A stretch of 64,000 nucleotides of DNA from an uncultured Tateyamaria sp. (GTDB lineage Bacteria > Pseudomonadota > Alphaproteobacteria > Rhodobacterales > Rhodobacteraceae): positions 1 to 64,000 of the forward strand of contig NZ_CANNDO010000005.1 in assembly GCF_947503385.1 (NCBI RefSeq), read 5' to 3'. A program made the translations under genes and the position numbers. Shown piece after piece: positions 54,764-62,489 of this stretch. The notes beneath the pieces are model-generated. The model saw only the letters and a list, made by a program, of their open reading frames with translations, made no database searches and was not told the DNA's origin. Position 1 is the stretch's first letter; every line of letters begins with the position of its first letter.

Positions 54764-56092
54764 ATGACGATTGAATATCTGAAGACCGCCAAGTCCGAGG
54801 CCGAACGGGCCGAAGACGACGCCAAGGTGCGCGCCGCCGTCGAGGCAACTTTGAGCGATATCGAGTCGCGCGGCGATGTGGCTGTCCGCGAATTGAGCGA
54901 AAAGTTCGACAAATACAGCCCCGACAGTTTCCGCCTGAGCCAAGGCGAGATCGACGCCCTGATCGCAGAACTGACCCCGCGCGAGCTGGAGGACATCAAG
55001 TTTGCGCAACAGCAGGTCCGTGACTTTGCCCAGGCGCAGCGGGACTCGATGCTCGACATCGAGGTTGAGACAATGCCCGGCGTTATTCTTGGTCACAAGA
55101 ACATCCCTGTGCAATCCGTGGGCTGCTATGTGCCCGGCGGCAAGTTTCCCATGGTGGCCTCGGCGCATATGTCCGTGGCCACGGCAAGCGTGGCGGGCGT
55201 GCCCCGGATCATTGCGGCAACCCCGCCCTGGCAGGGCAAGCCCAACCCTGCGGTGATCGCGGCGATGCATCTGGGCGGCGCGCATGAAATCTATGTGCTG
55301 GGCGGCATTCAGGCCGTGGGAGCCATGGCCATCGGGACCGAGACAATTGACCCCGTCCACATGCTGGTTGGTCCCGGCAACGCTTTTGTGGCGGAGGCCA
55401 AGCGCCAACTCTTCGGTCGCGTGGGCATCGACCTCTTTGCAGGGCCGACCGAGACGATGGTGATCGCGGACGAGACGGTGGATGCCGAAATGTGCGCCAC
55501 TGATTTGTTGGGACAGGCGGAACACGGATACAACTCGCCCGCCGTCCTGCTGACCAACTCGCGCAAACTGGCCGAGGAAACGCTGACCGAGATCGAGCGC
55601 ATCCTGAAAATCCTGCCCACCGCCGACACGGCGTCAAAATCGTGGGAGGACTACGGCGAGGTGATCCTGTGTGACACCTATGACGAGATGTTGCAGGTGG
55701 CAGATGATGTCGCCAGCGAGCACGTGCAGGTGATGACCGACCGCGATGACTGGTTCCTCGACAATATGACCTGCTACGGCGCGCTGTTCCTTGGACCCCG
55801 CACGAACGTGGCCAATGGCGACAAGGTGATCGGCACCAATCACACCCTGCCCACCAAAAAGGCGGGGCGCTATACGGGCGGTCTGTGGGTCGGCAAGTTC
55901 CTCAAGACCCATTCGTACCAGAAGGTCACAACAGACGAAGCGGCAGCAGAGATCGGCGCCTATGGCTCGCGCCTGTGTATGCTCGAAGGGTTCGTGGGCC
56001 ATGCCGAACAATGCAATCTGCGGGTCCGCCGATATGGCGGTGTGAACGTGCCTTATGGCGAGGGCGCACCAGCACGGGACGCGGCAGAGTAG
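54764..56092 (+). CDS. Histidinol dehydrogenase-like zinc dehydrogenase (HpsN-like)
   Basis: The 442-residue enzyme keeps every HisD active-site residue: zinc ligands Q251, H254 (GQAEHG), D353 (NGDK) and H413 (EGFVGHA), catalytic E319-H320 (SEHVQV) and E408. It starts [16 protein letters not shown] and has [32 protein letters not shown]. The context is catabolic and no his genes are near. HpsN-type paralogues, which oxidise dihydroxypropanesulfonate, share this style, but no sulfo-lyase or sulfolactate gene is here, so the substrate stays open. It probably performs a two-step NAD-linked oxidation of an alcohol to an acid. GAGGTGAG precedes the ATG. Confidence 0.85.
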   Translation: MTIEYLKTAKSEAERAEDDAKVRAAVEATLSDIESRGDVAVRELSEKFDKYSPDSFRLSQGEIDALIAELTPRELEDIKFAQQQVRDFAQAQRDSMLDIEVETMPGVILGHKNIPVQSVGCYVPGGKFPMVASAHMSVATASVAGVPRIIAATPPWQGKPNPAVIAAMHLGGAHEIYVLGGIQAVGAMAIGTETIDPVHMLVGPGNAFVAEAKRQLFGRVGIDLFAGPTETMVIADETVDAEMCATDLLGQAEHGYNSPAVLLTNSRKLAEETLTEIERILKILPTADTASKSWEDYGEVILCDTYDEMLQVADDVASEHVQVMTDRDDWFLDNMTCYGALFLGPRTNVANGDKVIGTNHTLPTKKAGRYTGGLWVGKFLKTHSYQKVTTDEAAAEIGAYGSRLCMLEGFVGHAEQCNLRVRRYGGVNVPYGEGAPARDAAE

Positions 56093-56106
56093 GGGCCGCG
56101 TGCGGA

Positions 56107-56162
56107 GGGGGGCTTTGCCCCCCGGCTGCGCCTCCCCCAGGATTTTTTTGGACAGAGACAGG
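56107..56162 (+). repeat. Intergenic repeat family, copy 8 (diverged)
   Basis: GGGGGGCTTTGCCCCCC hairpin, then CCCCCAGGATTTTTTTGGACAGAGACAGG. The hairpin and spacer CGGCTGCGCCT match copy 2 closely; the tail is diverged. It lies between the HisD-like and SnoaL 2 genes of the cluster; the purine tail supplies GGGACA before the next start. Confidence 0.6.
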
Positions 56163-56174
56163 GACACAGATCGC

Positions 56175-57182
56175 GTGGGCGACACCAACCAGCGCAACAA
56201 ACAGACCGCTCTGACGCTTTGGGCGGCGCTGGATCGTGATCCGGGCGCGGCCTTGCCGATGCTGTCGGAACTGCGTCACTGGCAGGGGCCGGAACCTGTG
56301 GGTGTCCAGACATGTCCCGAAAGTGTCGTCGCACAGATGTTTGCGCCCCTGCGGGCTGCGATCCCTGACCTGAAACGGCAGATGCATATTTTTGTGGCTG
56401 GGCAGTCGGACGCGCTGAATGAGGGCGACGCCGATGGTGCGCACTGGGTGGCGGGCACCGGTTACTATACCGGGCTTGCGGTGGCAGAAGTTTTTGGCAT
56501 TCCCGTCACTGACGCCGATCTGCGCATTCGCTGGGGCGACTTTTTACGTTTTGACGCAGCGGGTCGGGTGACCCATGCGCAGACCATCTGGGATCTGGTG
56601 GATTGGTGCGACCAGATTGGCCACCCTGTTCTGCCCCGCCCGCGCGGGGCCATGCACGTCTACCCGGCGCCAACCGGGTTTGACGGAATACTGCGCGCTC
56701 CGCAGGACACACAAGAGACGGCAGAGACATTGCAACTGGGCCGGGCGTTCATCTTTGGCGGGCTCAACAGCTTTGACGAAAGCGACCTGTCGAGCATGGG
56801 CATGGCGCAATTCTTTCATCCCAATGTAAAGTGGTACGGGCCGGGCGGCATTGGCGCGTGCCTGTCGCTGGCAGAATTTGAAACATTCCATCAGAAACCA
56901 TGGCTGACAGCCTTTCCTGACCGCAAAGTCATGCATCTGGAGAGCCTCTTTGCCGAAGGGCGGATTTTGGCGGCCTCTGGCCCCATGGGCGTCATCGGGC
57001 ATCACAGCGGGCCCTACCTTGGGCACGCCGCCACTGGCGCACCGATTGAGGTGTCTGGGCTGGATTTCTGGTTGCGGGACGGCGGGCAATTCACCGAAAA
57101 CTGGGTTTTTGTCGACATGATCCACCTGTTCAAGCAGATGGGCGTGGACCTGCTTGGCCCGTTGAAGAGGCACGCGGCATGA
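56175..57182 (+). CDS. SnoaL/NTF2-like protein 2, double domain
   Basis: The 335-residue protein is made of two SnoaL-like halves (about 1-160 and 180-330). The second half reads FFHPNVKWYGPGGIGACLSLAEFETFHQKPWLTAFPDRKVMHLES...ENWVFVDMIHLFKQMGVDLL. The GTG at 56175 is selected because it follows the purine-rich AGGGACA and excludes the repeat; the long upstream frame runs through the repeat. It shares the WYGP-GIG, H-Q-P, PDR and NWV-VD-H-Q-GVD pattern with protein 3. The two are translationally coupled (ATGA), suggesting a heteromer. The reaction is unknown. Confidence 0.78.
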   Translation: MGDTNQRNKQTALTLWAALDRDPGAALPMLSELRHWQGPEPVGVQTCPESVVAQMFAPLRAAIPDLKRQMHIFVAGQSDALNEGDADGAHWVAGTGYYTGLAVAEVFGIPVTDADLRIRWGDFLRFDAAGRVTHAQTIWDLVDWCDQIGHPVLPRPRGAMHVYPAPTGFDGILRAPQDTQETAETLQLGRAFIFGGLNSFDESDLSSMGMAQFFHPNVKWYGPGGIGACLSLAEFETFHQKPWLTAFPDRKVMHLESLFAEGRILAASGPMGVIGHHSGPYLGHAATGAPIEVSGLDFWLRDGGQFTENWVFVDMIHLFKQMGVDLLGPLKRHAA

Positions 57183-58228
57183 CGGACGCCCCAAGCAGAC
57201 ACAAGGCCCTGCTGGCCCCGGTGCGGGCGGCGATGTACGACTTTGACCAAGGGGCGGTCCGTGACGCCCTTGCGGCGGTGTGCGCCCCTGAAATTGCCTT
57301 TCACCTGGCCTTTCCCTTTGGCACGATGCAGGGCGTTTCTGCATATCTCGACGCGGCCTATGCGCCGCTGCTTGCGGCCATTCCGGACCTTGAACGGCGT
57401 GATCACATCGTCATGGCGGGTCCCACACCCGAAGGCGCCGATTGGGTCGGATGCGGTGGTTACTACACCGGCACCTTCGTTGCACCATGGCTCGACATTC
57501 CGCCCACAGGGCACGTTGTGCACATGCGGTTTCACGAGTTCTATCGTTTTGAGAAAGATAAGATCACCGAAATGCAGGCGCTGTGGGACATTCCCGAGGT
57601 GATGATGCAGGCCGGTGCCTGGCCGATGGTGCCATCGTTGGGCCGGGAATGGCACGTGCCGGGGCCCGCCACCTGTGACGGGCTGGTGCCGGGGCCGTAC
57701 GATGCCGATCAGGGGCAGGCCACCTGCCAGCAGATCATCGACATGCTGACGCACATGAAGCGCCATCCCAGCCAAGGCGGGCCGGAGGTGATGGAGATGG
57801 AGCGGTTCTGGCATCCGCGGATGACGTGGTACGGGCCGTCGGGCATTGGCACGGGGCGCGGCATTCAAGGCTTTCGCGACTGGCACCAGATTCCGTTCCT
57901 GAACGCCATGCCTGACCGTGGCGCGTTTGTGGAGGATATCGTCTATCACTTCTTCGGGGATCGTGCCTATGCTGCGGTAACTGGGTGGCCAAATATGTAC
58001 CAGACGCTGACGCATGGCGGTTGGTTGGGATTGCCGCCGGTGGACAAAAAGATTGCCATGCGCAGTCTCGATTTCTGGCGGTTGGAGCGTGGATTGATAC
58101 GGGAGAACTGGGTGATGGTGGACCTGCTGCACATGTATGACCAACTGGGTGTCGATGTGCTGGCGCGGATGCGCGAATTCAACAAGGCGCGCGCCGGGTT
58201 TGATCCCGAGACGGGGCGTGCAGCATGA
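57179..58228 (+). CDS. SnoaL/NTF2-like protein 3, double domain
   Basis: The 349-residue paralogue of protein 2 has an N-terminal half (VCAPEIAFHLAFPFGTMQGVSAYLDAAYAPLLAAIPDLERR) and a C-terminal half (WHPRMTWYGPSGIGTGRGIQGFRDWHQIPFLNAMPDRGAFVEDI...LIRENWVMVDLLHMYDQLGVDVLARM). Both halves have the cone-shaped layout with H and D residues at the pocket positions. It overlaps SnoaL 2 and the SDR gene by four bases each. A joint role with the SDR on one substrate is likely. Confidence 0.8.
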   Translation: MTDAPSRHKALLAPVRAAMYDFDQGAVRDALAAVCAPEIAFHLAFPFGTMQGVSAYLDAAYAPLLAAIPDLERRDHIVMAGPTPEGADWVGCGGYYTGTFVAPWLDIPPTGHVVHMRFHEFYRFEKDKITEMQALWDIPEVMMQAGAWPMVPSLGREWHVPGPATCDGLVPGPYDADQGQATCQQIIDMLTHMKRHPSQGGPEVMEMERFWHPRMTWYGPSGIGTGRGIQGFRDWHQIPFLNAMPDRGAFVEDIVYHFFGDRAYAAVTGWPNMYQTLTHGGWLGLPPVDKKIAMRSLDFWRLERGLIRENWVMVDLLHMYDQLGVDVLARMREFNKARAGFDPETGRAA

Positions 58229-58986
58229 TGGATCTGCCTCGGACACCCACTCTGGATCTGACCGGCAAACGTGCGCTGGTCACGGGCGCATCATCCGGCA
58301 TCGGGCTGGGTTGCGCCGTGGCGCTGGCTGAGGCCGGGGCGCATGTGGTCTGCGCAGCGCGCCGCGTCGACGCGTTGACCCAAGCCGTCGCCGCGATGCA
58401 GGCCGAAGGATGGAGCGCCGAAGCCCTGCCACTGGATCAAACCGATCTGCCCGCGCTCAAGGCGGCCTTTGACGCGCCGTTCGAAATTGTGCTGAATTCC
58501 GCCGGGCTGGCCCGGCACGGCCCGGCTATCGACACGGCCCCCGCAGATTTCGACGCCGTGTTCGACATCAACCTGCGCAGCGCCTTTTTCCTGTCGACTT
58601 ACGCCGCAGCCGCGCTGACCGATGCGGGCAAGCCGGGGTCGATCATCCACATTTCAAGTCAGATGGGTCATGTGGGGGGCATCGACCGCAGCGTCTATTG
58701 CGCCACGAAACACGGGGTCGAAGGGATGGTCAAAGCCATGGCGATTGAATGGGGCAAGGCGGGCATCCGCATCAATACGATCTGCCCGACCTTTATCCGC
58801 ACCCCGCTGACAGCCCCCACATTCGACAACCCCGACCGGCTGGCGTGGATCATGGACAAGATCAAGCTGCCCCGTGTGGGCGAAGTCAGCGACATCATGG
58901 GCGCGGTACAATTCCTTGCCTCCGACGCGTCGGCAATGGTCACGGGCACGCATATGCTCATTGACGGTGGATGGACGGCGGACTGA
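58225..58986 (+). CDS. Short-chain dehydrogenase/reductase
   Basis: The 253-residue NAD(P)-dependent enzyme has cofactor motif VTGASSGIG (TGASSGIG at 20-27), NSAG in IVLNSAGLARHG, and the catalytic triad S145, Y158, K162 (ISSQMGHVGGIDRSVYCATKHG). FIRTPLTAP and GTHMLIDGGWTAD are typical C-terminal parts. It likely oxidises or reduces a secondary alcohol made in this pathway. It overlaps both neighbours (ATGA upstream, TGATG downstream). Confidence 0.92.
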   Translation: MMDLPRTPTLDLTGKRALVTGASSGIGLGCAVALAEAGAHVVCAARRVDALTQAVAAMQAEGWSAEALPLDQTDLPALKAAFDAPFEIVLNSAGLARHGPAIDTAPADFDAVFDINLRSAFFLSTYAAAALTDAGKPGSIIHISSQMGHVGGIDRSVYCATKHGVEGMVKAMAIEWGKAGIRINTICPTFIRTPLTAPTFDNPDRLAWIMDKIKLPRVGEVSDIMGAVQFLASDASAMVTGTHMLIDGGWTAD

Positions 58987-59261
58987 TGCGCGAACCCGCC
59001 GACATGTCGCATACCGACCTCGGACTGAGGCTCCCGCAAAGTGCCGGGGATGCTTGGAACGCAATGCAGGGCAATGTGCGCTTTGCGCGGCATCGCCAGT
59101 TGATTCAGATCTACCCGATCCAAGAGATCAAGGTGGTCGGCACGCATGACAGCGAGGGCGCATGGTCGATCACGCCCTATCCCGGAACAACCGGGTTTGG
59201 AGAGTTGGGGTTGATCGGGTGCAAGCATATCCATGACCGGCTTTGCGGGCGGGTGACCTGA
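58986..59261 (+). CDS. Small protein of unknown function in the SnoaL cluster
   Basis: The 91-residue protein reads MREPADMSHTDLGLRLPQSAGDAWNAMQGNVRFARHRQLIQIYPIQEIKVVGTHDSEGAWSITPYPGTTGFGELGLIGCKHIHDRLCGRVT. It has no signal peptide or membrane segment and no domain I know. The start shares one base with the SDR stop and the stop shares one with the LacI start. This double TGATG coupling makes it a real gene. Histidines and a cysteine near the end (GCKHIHDRLC) could bind metal. Confidence 0.65.
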   Translation: MREPADMSHTDLGLRLPQSAGDAWNAMQGNVRFARHRQLIQIYPIQEIKVVGTHDSEGAWSITPYPGTTGFGELGLIGCKHIHDRLCGRVT

Positions 59262-60280
59262 TGCCGGACAAGGTGACAGCGCTGGATGTGGCAGAGCGTG
59301 CCGGGGTATCGCGGTCCGCCGTGAGCCGCGTGTTCACGCCCGGTGCCTCCGTGTCCAAGCGGACCGCCGACAAGGTGCGGCAAGCGGCCACCGCTCTGGG
59401 CTACCGGCCCAATGTTTTGGCGCGCAGTCTGATCACCGGGCGCAGCCGCATCATCGGATTGTTGGTCGCCTATCTGGAGAACCATTTCTACCCCGAAGCG
59501 ATTGAGCGCATCAGCCGCCTTTTGCAGGAACAGGGCTATCACGTGCTGGTCTTTATGGCCTCGAACTCCGTCACCGAAGCAGATGAGGTGATGGAAGAGC
59601 TGCTCGATTATCAGGTCGACGGCATCATTGCGGCCAGCGTCGGCATGTCCAACGATCTGACGCAACGCTGCGAGGCGGCGGGCATTCCCATCGTACTGTT
59701 CAACCGCACCCAGGATGACGCGCGCCTATCTGCCGTGACCTCCGACAATTATGCGGGAGGGCGCAAGCTGGCCGAATTCCTCGTGGCGGGTGGGCACAGC
59801 CGCATTGCACATGTCGCAGGGTGGGAAGGCGCGTCGACCCAGCGAGACCGCGAGGCGGGGTTTCTGGCAGGGCTTGGTGATGCGGGGCAAACCCTTTATT
59901 CGCGGGGTGTCAGCGACTTTGACTTTGACAAAGCAAAATCCGTCGCGCGCGATATGTTTGCAGGTCCGGAGCGGCCCGACGCGGTGTTTTGTGCCAATGA
60001 CCACATGGCCTTTGCCGTGATGGATGTTCTGCGTTTTGAACTGGGCCTTGATGTGCCGGGGGACGTGTCCGTTGTCGGATATGACGACGTAACGCTTGCC
60101 GCCTGGCCGTCCTATGACCTCACAACCGTGCGCCAACCGGCTGGGCGTTTGGCAAAGGCTGCAATCGACATTCTGATGGACCGCCTTGCCGATCCACAAA
60201 CCGTTCCCCGCCGCGTCGCGCTTGATGGCCCGCTCATCCTGCGCGGCTCGGCCCGTATCCCCGAAGGATGGACCACATGA
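59261..60280 (+). CDS. LacI-family transcriptional regulator
   Basis: The 339-residue regulator has an N-terminal helix-turn-helix and hinge (VTALDVAERAGVSRSAVSRVFTPGASVSKRTADKVRQAATALGYRPNVLARSL) and a periplasmic-binding-type sensor domain (IIGLLVAYLENHFYPEAIERISRLLQEQG...DGIIAASVGMS...RPDAVFCANDHMAFAVMDVLRFELGLDVPGDVSVVGYDDV). It should bind the pathway inducer and release the palindrome at 47980-47995. It sits inside its own target operon and overlaps both neighbours, so expression should rise with induction. Confidence 0.92.
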   Translation: MPDKVTALDVAERAGVSRSAVSRVFTPGASVSKRTADKVRQAATALGYRPNVLARSLITGRSRIIGLLVAYLENHFYPEAIERISRLLQEQGYHVLVFMASNSVTEADEVMEELLDYQVDGIIAASVGMSNDLTQRCEAAGIPIVLFNRTQDDARLSAVTSDNYAGGRKLAEFLVAGGHSRIAHVAGWEGASTQRDREAGFLAGLGDAGQTLYSRGVSDFDFDKAKSVARDMFAGPERPDAVFCANDHMAFAVMDVLRFELGLDVPGDVSVVGYDDVTLAAWPSYDLTTVRQPAGRLAKAAIDILMDRLADPQTVPRRVALDGPLILRGSARIPEGWTT

Positions 60281-61260
60281 AGGGCTTTTCGAACCGTTGG
60301 GCTGACTTTCCCGATTACATCATCGGCATCACCAAGGAGATTTGGGAGGATCGCGGCATAGCGACCCTGCACCACTACTACAGCCCCGATATCGTCGTGC
60401 GGTCGCCCGGTTCCGTGGTGATCGGCAACGAAAAGGTCATCGGGGCCACCATGGCCACGCTGGCCGAATTTCCTGACCGGCAACTCTTGGGCGAGGACGT
60501 GATCTGGAGCGGGACACCGGAGGCGGGAATGCTGTCGTCGCACCGTATCCTCAGCACCGCCACCCACCTTGCCGATGGGGTCTATGGCCCCGCCAGCGGG
60601 AAAAAGCTGCAATACCGGATCATCGCCGACTGCCACGCGATCAACGATCAGATCAACGACGAATGGTTGATCCGGGATCAGACTGCCATCGTCCGGCAGA
60701 TCGGCTGGGACGCCAAGGCCTATGCCGCAGACCTGATTGCCCGCGAAGGCGGGCCGGAGGCTTGCGTGCGCCCCCTGACGCCCGCCACGGATCAGCCCGG
60801 CCCCTATTCGGGGCACGGCAACGACAACATTTGGGGCAAAACATACGCCAGCGTTTTGGAGCGGATTATGGGGGCCGACATGGCCGCCATCCCCACGGAA
60901 TACGACCGCGCTGTGCAATCCGAATATCCGGGGGGCGAAACGGGGCATGGCACCGGCCCGGTGGACCGGTTCTGGATGGGCTTGCGCGCGTCCTTTCCGG
61001 ACGCGACATTCACCATTGACCATCAGATTGGGCGCGAAGACCCGACCATGCCGCCCCGTGCCGCCATCCGCTGGAGCCTGCACGGCAAGCATGACGGCTG
61101 GGGCTATTTCGGCGCACCCACGGGGGCCGGCGTCTATGTGCTGGGGATCAGTCATGCCGAATTTGGCAGCCTCGGTGCCGCACCCGCCAAAATCCGCCGT
61201 GAATTCACGCTCTTCGACGAGACCGCGATCTGGAAACAGATTCTGTTGCAAACGGGGTAG
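60277..61260 (+). CDS. SnoaL/NTF2-like protein 4, double domain
   Basis: The 327-residue protein again looks like two NTF2-like halves: HHYYSPDIVVRSPGSVVIGNEKVIGATMATLAEFPDRQLLGEDVIW...CHAINDQINDEWLIRDQTAIVRQIGWDA, then WMGLRASFPDATFTIDHQIG...AIRWSLHGKHDGWGYFGAPTGAGVYVLGISHAEF...IRREFTLFDETAIWKQIL. It is more distant from proteins 1-3 and lacks their shared end motif. The start at 60277 overlaps the LacI stop (ATGA). Confidence 0.75.
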   Translation: MKGFSNRWADFPDYIIGITKEIWEDRGIATLHHYYSPDIVVRSPGSVVIGNEKVIGATMATLAEFPDRQLLGEDVIWSGTPEAGMLSSHRILSTATHLADGVYGPASGKKLQYRIIADCHAINDQINDEWLIRDQTAIVRQIGWDAKAYAADLIAREGGPEACVRPLTPATDQPGPYSGHGNDNIWGKTYASVLERIMGADMAAIPTEYDRAVQSEYPGGETGHGTGPVDRFWMGLRASFPDATFTIDHQIGREDPTMPPRAAIRWSLHGKHDGWGYFGAPTGAGVYVLGISHAEFGSLGAAPAKIRREFTLFDETAIWKQILLQTG

Positions 61261-61341
61261 AGCGCATCCTTGAATTGGAACCACTCAGTCCCCAACTCAG
61301 GACAGCCCGCAAGATGCGTGGGCGGCCAACGGGATTGATCC

Positions 61342-61956
61342 ATGCAACGCTATGACGACATCATGTTCACAGACGGGGTGAAGGCCCTGCAAGAGGCGGA
61401 CGGCAGCGCAGAGATGTATGCGCGCGGCTATGGCCCGCGCACGCGCCCGCTGAACGCGGACGACATCGCCTTTGTCACCAGCCGCACGTCCTTCTATCTT
61501 GGCTCGGTTTCCGAAACGGGCTGGCCCTACATTCAGCATCGCGGCGGACCTGCCGGGTTCCTCAAGGTGCTGGACGATCACACCGTTGCCTTTGCCAATT
61601 ACCGGGGCAACAAGCAGCACATTTCCGAAGGGAACATCAGGGCCGACGACCGTGTGTCGCTGTTCCTGATGGACTATGCTCGCAAAGCCCGGATGAAGAT
61701 GCAAGGCCGGGCACGGTTCGTGCAGGCCGCTGATGATCCGGCGCTGGCTGACCAACTGCCGGCGGATGGGCAGGGCCGCGTGGAACGGCTGGTCATCATC
61801 ACGCTGGAGGCGTTCGACTGGAATTGCCCGCAATTCATCACACCGCGTTTCGACGCAAGCGAGATCGCGCAGCTTGTCGGACCGGAGATGGACAAGCTGA
61901 ACGCCCGCATCGCCGAACTTGAGGCCGAGAACGCGCAGCTAAAGGGGCAGGGATGA
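61342..61956 (+). CDS. Pyridoxamine 5'-phosphate oxidase-like FMN protein
   Basis: The 204-residue protein has the FMN-binding split-barrel pattern (DDIAFVTSRTSFYLGSVSETGWPYIQHRGGPAGFLKVLDDHTVAFANYRGNKQHISEGNIRADDRVSLFLMDYARKARMKMQGRARF), as in the PPOX/Rv2074-type family. It ends in a short coiled coil (MDKLNARIAELEAENAQLKGQG), suggesting dimer or partner binding. The family does not have to make pyridoxal phosphate; many members reduce quinones or F420-like substrates. It overlaps the next gene by four bases. Confidence 0.82.
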   Translation: MQRYDDIMFTDGVKALQEADGSAEMYARGYGPRTRPLNADDIAFVTSRTSFYLGSVSETGWPYIQHRGGPAGFLKVLDDHTVAFANYRGNKQHISEGNIRADDRVSLFLMDYARKARMKMQGRARFVQAADDPALADQLPADGQGRVERLVIITLEAFDWNCPQFITPRFDASEIAQLVGPEMDKLNARIAELEAENAQLKGQG

Positions 61957-62489
61957 CCGACCTCTACCGCGCCGCTGAACGCCTGATGGGGATGCAGGAT
62001 GCCGACTGGCGGCGTCACGCAAACCCGCTCAGCGTCTGGTCGCGGTTCACCTGTCTGCCGCTCTTGGTGCTGGCGATCTATGCACGCACGTGGATCGGCT
62101 GGTGGGCCTTGCCCCTGTTTGTGCTGGCAGTGGCGTGGACGTGGTACAACCCACGTGCTTTTCCGCCGCCACGGAACTTTGGGACGTGGGCATCGCGCGC
62201 GACGCTTGGTGAACGGATTTTTCTGGCCCGCAAGACGTACGTCGTCGCGGCGCACCATGTGCGTGCCGCCAACGTACTGACATTGCTCAGCGCGTTGGGC
62301 GCGGTTCCACTTGTCTACGGGCTTGTCGTCCTGAACCCGTGGGCCACGCTGGCAGGCATCGTTGCCACGATCCTGCCAAAGGTCTGGTTCTGTGACCGCA
62401 TGGTCTGGATTCACGCCGAACTGACAGACACAACACCGGGCGACCCGCTGCCCGAACCCCTGTTGCCACCGGAAAGGACCCCGATATGA
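61953..62489 (+). CDS. DUF6653-like integral membrane protein
   Basis: The 178-residue protein has about four hydrophobic segments (FTCLPLLVLAIYARTWIGWWALPLFVLAVAWTWYNP; VLTLLSALGAVPLVYGLVVLNPWATLAGIVATILPKVWFCD) and a cytosolic head MTDLYRAAERLMGMQDADWRRHANPLSVWSR. It resembles DUF6653 membrane proteins, whose function is unknown. It is coupled by ATGA at both ends to the FMN and cupin genes, so it belongs to the cluster. Confidence 0.7.
   Translation: MTDLYRAAERLMGMQDADWRRHANPLSVWSRFTCLPLLVLAIYARTWIGWWALPLFVLAVAWTWYNPRAFPPPRNFGTWASRATLGERIFLARKTYVVAAHHVRAANVLTLLSALGAVPLVYGLVVLNPWATLAGIVATILPKVWFCDRMVWIHAELTDTTPGDPLPEPLLPPERTPI

Noticed and set aside
54764-56092. Calling the HisD-like gene hisD
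   Set aside because: Context is catabolic, with transport and SnoaL genes, and no other histidine biosynthesis gene is near. The active site alone does not separate it from HpsN-type enzymes.
57014-58246. 410-codon frame opposite SnoaL 3
   Set aside because: Antisense to a coupled operon gene, no domain, and it crosses two plus-strand genes.
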